Source: Acidimicrobiales bacterium (GTDB lineage Bacteria > Actinomycetota > Acidimicrobiia > Acidimicrobiales > Acidimicrobilacustridaceae). From it: a DNA stretch of 8,252 nt. The notes under the pieces were generated by a model, which saw only the letters and a list, made by a program, of their open reading frames with translations, had not been told where the DNA came from and did not search any database. Of the stretch, positions 5,725-8,252 are shown one piece after another. The stretch is taken from positions 1 through 8,252 of the forward strand of contig JALRFT010000040.1 of the NCBI GenBank assembly GCA_023261915.1. Reading direction: 5' to 3'. The translations under genes were made by a program, and so were the position numbers. Within the stretch, counting starts at the first letter, position 1, and each line of letters opens with the position of its first letter.

Positions 5725-6177
5725 GTGCCCCCCCGTCTCGTGATCGTCGATGCTGACCTGCTGGCGGGGTGGCGTCGGCCGTCGGCCAGTCTGGGCCAAC
5801 TCCGCGAGGCGGTGGCTGCCCTCAAGGATCAGGAACCGGAGGCCACCGTCGCCGTCATCGCCGACCCGGCGCTGAAGTGGGCCCTCGATCCTGCGGACCA
5901 GGTCGACATCGAGCACGACATCGTCAGTCGGTTTCTGCTCATGGCTCCCGCTGGTTCAGCGGGCGGTCACGTGGGGTTCATCGCCCGGGTGGTCGAGGTG
6001 GCATCAGTGCGGGGCTGGGATCCGGTGGTCATCACCGCCCGCTCGGTGCCGGGAGCCCGGTTGGGCAAGCCCAGTCGGGTCGGTGGGAAGTGGCGCTTTG
6101 ATCTCGATGCGGCGCAGCCCACCATCGTGGCGTCGGGGTCGCCCCCTCGGCGTCGCCGCAAGGCGCCCGCCGCGTAA
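5725..6177 (+). CDS. Unrecognised 150-residue protein, weak PIN/NYN-like nuclease resemblance
   Basis: I do not recognise a named family. The start is taken as GTG 5725 because of the -10 box 7 bases upstream; GTG 5740 is another option. The protein begins with a beta-strand ending in acidic residues, LVIVDADLL (5-13), then a helix, a second strand with an aspartate, TVAVIADPALKWAL (41-54), an acidic helix DIEHDIVSRFLL (61-72), a glycine-rich turn MAPAGSAGGH (73-82), helix FIARVVEVASVRGW (85-98) and strand DPVVITAR (99-106). Alternating strands and helices with early aspartates recall PIN or NYN ribonucleases, but the late acidic motif after the last strand is absent. The tail is basic (RRRRK at 142-146), which could bind nucleic acid. 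It stops 14 bases before the LLM-class oxidoreductase gene and is divergent from the DUF2752 gene. A real gene is likely; its function is unknown. Confidence 0.65.
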   Translation: MPPRLVIVDADLLAGWRRPSASLGQLREAVAALKDQEPEATVAVIADPALKWALDPADQVDIEHDIVSRFLLMAPAGSAGGHVGFIARVVEVASVRGWDPVVITARSVPGARLGKPSRVGGKWRFDLDAAQPTIVASGSPPRRRRKAPAA

Positions 6178-6178
6178 G

Positions 6179-6184
6179 TACGCT
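6179..6184 (+). promoter_or_regulatory. -10 box with leaderless spacing to ATG 6192
   Basis: TACGCT is followed by 7 bases and then ATG, and no Shine-Dalgarno sequence is present in the 14-base gap after the preceding stop. The gene could therefore be transcribed separately despite its close spacing to the upstream gene. Confidence 0.48.
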
Positions 6185-6191
6185 CCTGCGC

Positions 6192-7091
6192 ATGTCAGAT
6201 CCTGCAACCCCTCTCGACATTGGCCGTTTCGGCATCTGGACCTTTCAACTCGATCTCGTACCGGCGGCAGCATCCCAGGAGGCGGCGGCCGAGATCGAGG
6301 AGCTGGGATTTGGGGCTGTCTGGATCCCTGAGGCCGTCGGGCGTGAGGCGTTCACCAGTGCCGGCATTTTGCTCGCCGGTACCTCCACGCTGACTGTGGC
6401 CACCGGTATTGCGTCGATCTGGGCCCGGGACCCCATGGCGGCGTCCGGTGCGCACAAGACGCTGAGCGAGGCCTATCCCGGCCGGTTCCTGCTCGGCCTC
6501 GGCGTGAGCCACCAGCCCATGGTCGATCACGTTCGTGGTCATCACTACGACAAGCCCCTCACCGCCATGTCGGAGTACCTCGATGCGATGGATGCCGCGA
6601 TTTTCATGGCCGCCGAGCCGACCGTTGCGCCGCGTCGAGTCCTCGCTGCACTCCGTCCCAAGATGCTTCGGCTCGCCGCTGAGCGGGCTGACGGTGCCCA
6701 TCCGTACTTTGTTCCGCCAGAACACACGGCCCTCGCCCGGAGCGAACTCGGTGACGGCCCGTTGCTCGCCGTGGAACAGGCGGTGGTATTCGAGACTGAT
6801 CCGGTGCGGGCCCGCGAGATTGCGCACACCCACACGGCGATCTACACGGGGTTGCCGAACTACGCCAACAATCTCAGGCGATTTGGATTCGTCGAGGAGG
6901 ATTTTGCCGGCGCCGGAAGTGATCGACTCGTGGATGCCATCGTGGCGTGGGGAACGATCGATGACATCGTGGCCCGCATCAACGCCCACCTCGATGCCGG
7001 TGCTGATCATGTCTGCATCCAGGTGGTGCCCCCTGACGGGCGAACGGTTCCCTCGGCGCAGTGGCGTCAGCTCGCTGAGGCACTCCTGTAG
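6192..7091 (+). CDS. LLM-class F420-dependent oxidoreductase (TIGR03620 / MSMEG_4141-like)
   Basis: 299 residues. This is a luciferase-like TIM-barrel protein of the sort that uses coenzyme F420. Key stretches are GRFGIWTF (11-18), EIEELGFGAVWIPEAVGREAF (34-54), LTVATGIASIWARDP (67-81), YPGRFLLGLGVSH (95-107), a loop HHYDKPLTAMSEYLDAM (116-132), LAALRPKMLRLAAERADGAHPYFVPPEHT (150-178), and a C-terminal GTIDDIVARINAHLDAGADHVCIQV. The order and wording match the family I know as probable F420-dependent oxidoreductases, MSMEG_4141 type, common in actinobacteria. Length is normal and the protein should be cytosolic. Substrate unknown. The presence of F420 biosynthesis in the organism is implied but not shown here. 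The aldose epimerase gene begins 23 bases after its stop. Confidence 0.9.
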   Translation: MSDPATPLDIGRFGIWTFQLDLVPAAASQEAAAEIEELGFGAVWIPEAVGREAFTSAGILLAGTSTLTVATGIASIWARDPMAASGAHKTLSEAYPGRFLLGLGVSHQPMVDHVRGHHYDKPLTAMSEYLDAMDAAIFMAAEPTVAPRRVLAALRPKMLRLAAERADGAHPYFVPPEHTALARSELGDGPLLAVEQAVVFETDPVRAREIAHTHTAIYTGLPNYANNLRRFGFVEEDFAGAGSDRLVDAIVAWGTIDDIVARINAHLDAGADHVCIQVVPPDGRTVPSAQWRQLAEALL

Positions 7092-7114
7092 TCGCTGGGC
7101 TGTCGACGAAGTCC

Positions 7115-7981
7115 ATGGGGCATCCTCCTGAGGTCATCAGTGGTCATGGATACGAAGCCGAGATCGCTGAGGTCGATGGGCTCGTCTCGCTTATCGCGCT
7201 TCGTCACCTTGGTACCGAGCTGCTCGCTTCCCCGGGAGCCCCACTGATCACACCATGGCTCGGACGGCTGTCCTCTCAACGTCACGTTGTCGACGGCGAG
7301 GCTCTGGTGATCGGGGATGAGAAGGACCGTGTGTTCTCAGAGCGTCGCCCCACTCTCGACGAGCGTGGACGACCACTGCACGGACTGAGTGGGGGAGAAG
7401 GTTGGTGGCGTCTTGAGTCTTCAGATGCGCAGGCGGTGGCCGTCGCTACCTTTGACCCTCATCCGGCCTTCCCCTTCGCCCACCGCATCGAGGCGACGTT
7501 CACGCTGGATGCAGTTGGACTCCACGTTGACACGGCGCTGCATGCCACTGGTGACGTCGATGTGCCCGTGGCCTTCGGCTGGCATCCGTACCTGGCAGCA
7601 CCTGCTGACCCGGCGGTTCCGGTTGAGGTGTATCTGCCTTTCACCACAGCGTGTCTGCTGACTGACCTCCTGCCGAGTGGAGTTGAACAGGACGTGGAAG
7701 CAGGTTGGCTTCGTGATCCGGTGATTGATGAGCACTGGCGAGTGGTATCTGGGATGCGGGCCGCGGTGCGTTCGGCAGTAGGCGAGATCAGTATGGAGTT
7801 CACCCGGGGGTTTGGCTGGGCGATGACCTGGGTCCCCGCCGCCGACGCCGGCTTCGTCTGTATCGAACCCATGGCCGGTCCCCTCGACCCCTTCGTCCCC
7901 CGGTCATCGGCCCCCCGGGCCCGTCCCGGGGTCCCGTGGATGGCGAGTTTCGTGGTGGGTCACCGAGTCCCGATGGGCTGA
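7115..7981 (+). CDS. Aldose 1-epimerase family protein
   Basis: 288 residues with the galactose mutarotase fold, which interconverts alpha and beta anomers of sugars or sugar phosphates. Catalytic signatures are PLHG (87-90, His89), GWHPYL (155-160, His157 as acid) and CIEPMAGP (249-256, Glu251 as base). The usual asparagine-arginine pair of the PxxNR substrate motif appears as PWLGRL (47-52): Arg51 is kept and glycine replaces asparagine. The substrate is therefore unclear, and the protein may belong to the wider family rather than true galactose mutarotases. ATG 7115 lies 23 bases after the oxidoreductase stop. The ribosome site is weak (GACGAAG at 7105-7111), so translation may depend on the upstream gene. 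No signal peptide is seen. Confidence 0.86.
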   Translation: MGHPPEVISGHGYEAEIAEVDGLVSLIALRHLGTELLASPGAPLITPWLGRLSSQRHVVDGEALVIGDEKDRVFSERRPTLDERGRPLHGLSGGEGWWRLESSDAQAVAVATFDPHPAFPFAHRIEATFTLDAVGLHVDTALHATGDVDVPVAFGWHPYLAAPADPAVPVEVYLPFTTACLLTDLLPSGVEQDVEAGWLRDPVIDEHWRVVSGMRAAVRSAVGEISMEFTRGFGWAMTWVPAADAGFVCIEPMAGPLDPFVPRSSAPRARPGVPWMASFVVGHRVPMG

Positions 7982-8031
7982 TCGCCGGGGATTTTCTGGT
8001 CGCTGAGGAATGGGTTCGCAGGCGGATTTGT

Positions 8032-8037
8032 TACTAT
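8032..8037 (+). promoter_or_regulatory. Candidate -10 box of the suf operon
   Basis: TACTAT is the closest match to the TANNNT/TATAAT pattern in the window. It stands in a locally AT-richer part of the 113-base gap before sufB. It predicts a leader of about 50 bases. No convincing -35 or regulator dyad was made out. Confidence 0.45.
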
Positions 8038-8083
8038 CTGCGTAGGAGAAATTCCCGGCCACAATCCCCCCACCAGAACCACC

Positions 8084-8090
8084 AAGGAAG
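8084..8090 (+). promoter_or_regulatory. Shine-Dalgarno site of sufB
   Basis: AAGGAAG ends 4 bases before ATG 8095, with the AGGA core 6 bases away. This is a strong ribosome site that fixes the sufB start. Confidence 0.65.
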
Positions 8091-8094
8091 CGAC

Positions 8095-8252
8095 ATGGCA
8101 TCGACGGACATCGGACTCGATCTCAGCCGCTACAAGCTCGGCTGGCATGATGAGGTTGACTACGTGTTCAAGCCCAAGAAGGGCTTGGACGAGGCCATCG
8201 TCCGCGAGATGTCGTGGATGAAGGGCGAGCCGGACTGGATGCTCGCCAGTCG
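8095..8252 (+). CDS. sufB: Fe-S cluster assembly protein SufB (partial, N-terminus only)
   Basis: The first 52 residues are present, and the gene runs off the window. The protein starts MASTDIGLDLSRYKLGWHDE and continues with VDYVFKPKKGLDEAIVREMS and MKGEPDWML. The block G-L-x-E-x-I-V-R-E-x-S-x-x-K-x-E-P-x-W-M-L is the typical SufB N-terminal signature. SufB is the scaffold subunit of the SufBC2D complex, on which iron-sulphur clusters are assembled from SufS-derived sulphur. In actinobacteria it usually heads a run of sufD, sufC, sufS and sufU, expected to the right of the window. A transcriptional regulator (SufR) often precedes sufB, but here the preceding gene is an aldose epimerase. Confidence 0.92.
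   Translation, partial: MASTDIGLDLSRYKLGWHDEVDYVFKPKKGLDEAIVREMSWMKGEPDWMLAS

Noticed and set aside
5692..5916. N-terminal extension of the DUF2752 protein to 5916
   Set aside because: It would overlap the divergent gene by nearly 200 bases and adds no family-like sequence.
6195..7010. Long open frame of 271 codons on the minus strand
   Set aside because: It lies entirely antisense to the well-supported LLM-class oxidoreductase, has no recognisable domain, and is the kind of shadow frame expected in high-GC DNA.
7913..7931. Strong GC hairpin (7-pair stem, 5-base loop) that could be a terminator
   Set aside because: It lies inside the aldose epimerase coding region about 50 bases before the stop and has no T-run after it; it encodes ordinary Pro/Arg-rich residues.

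Overview
The window is a GC-rich (roughly two-thirds G+C) chromosomal stretch with compact, mostly non-overlapping genes. Protein content and style point to an actinomycete, most likely a member of the Acidimicrobiia or a relative. The signs are an F420-type luciferase-like oxidoreductase, an actinobacterial-style MutY without a NUDIX tail, SUF-type Fe-S assembly, frequent GTG starts, and TANNNT promoter boxes with little -35 conservation. I see no phage, insertion sequence, CRISPR array, tRNA or rRNA. This looks like ordinary chromosome rather than an accessory island.

Layout. 1-637 (minus, cut by the window edge) is the N-terminal 212 residues of an acyl-CoA dehydrogenase with a long N-terminal extension, best read as methylsuccinyl-CoA dehydrogenase. 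Divergent from it, 786-1301 is a MaoC-type hydratase of the mesaconyl-/itaconyl-CoA kind. Together they look like part of an ethylmalonyl-CoA pathway module. 1249-2178 is mutY, overlapping the end of the hydratase. 2194-3084 (minus) is an epoxide hydrolase-like alpha/beta hydrolase, convergent with mutY. 3207-4064 is a metallo-beta-lactamase-fold hydrolase. 4129-4620 (flavin reductase domain) and 4649-5167 (gamma-carbonic anhydrase family) form a likely two-gene unit. 5200-5691 (minus) is a DUF2752 membrane protein. 33 bases away on the other strand, 5725-6177 encodes an unrecognised small protein with a weak PIN/NYN-like look. 6192-7091 is an F420-dependent LLM-class oxidoreductase and 7115-7981 an aldose 1-epimerase family protein. 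From 8095 the window enters sufB, probably the start of a SUF operon.

Regulation. Four genes (637 minus, 3084 minus, 5725 plus, 6192 plus) have a TANNNT box ending just 6 or 7 bases before the start codon, the geometry of leaderless transcripts. Other genes with a candidate -10 box (786, 3207, 4129, 8095) have it 29-57 bases upstream and also carry a Shine-Dalgarno sequence. The window therefore shows both start modes side by side.

The most interesting points are the probable ethylmalonyl-CoA pathway pair, the repeated leaderless-promoter geometry, the altered third zinc-ligand position in the gamma-carbonic anhydrase homologue, and the unrecognised 150-residue protein. I found nothing that amounts to a clear undescribed system.
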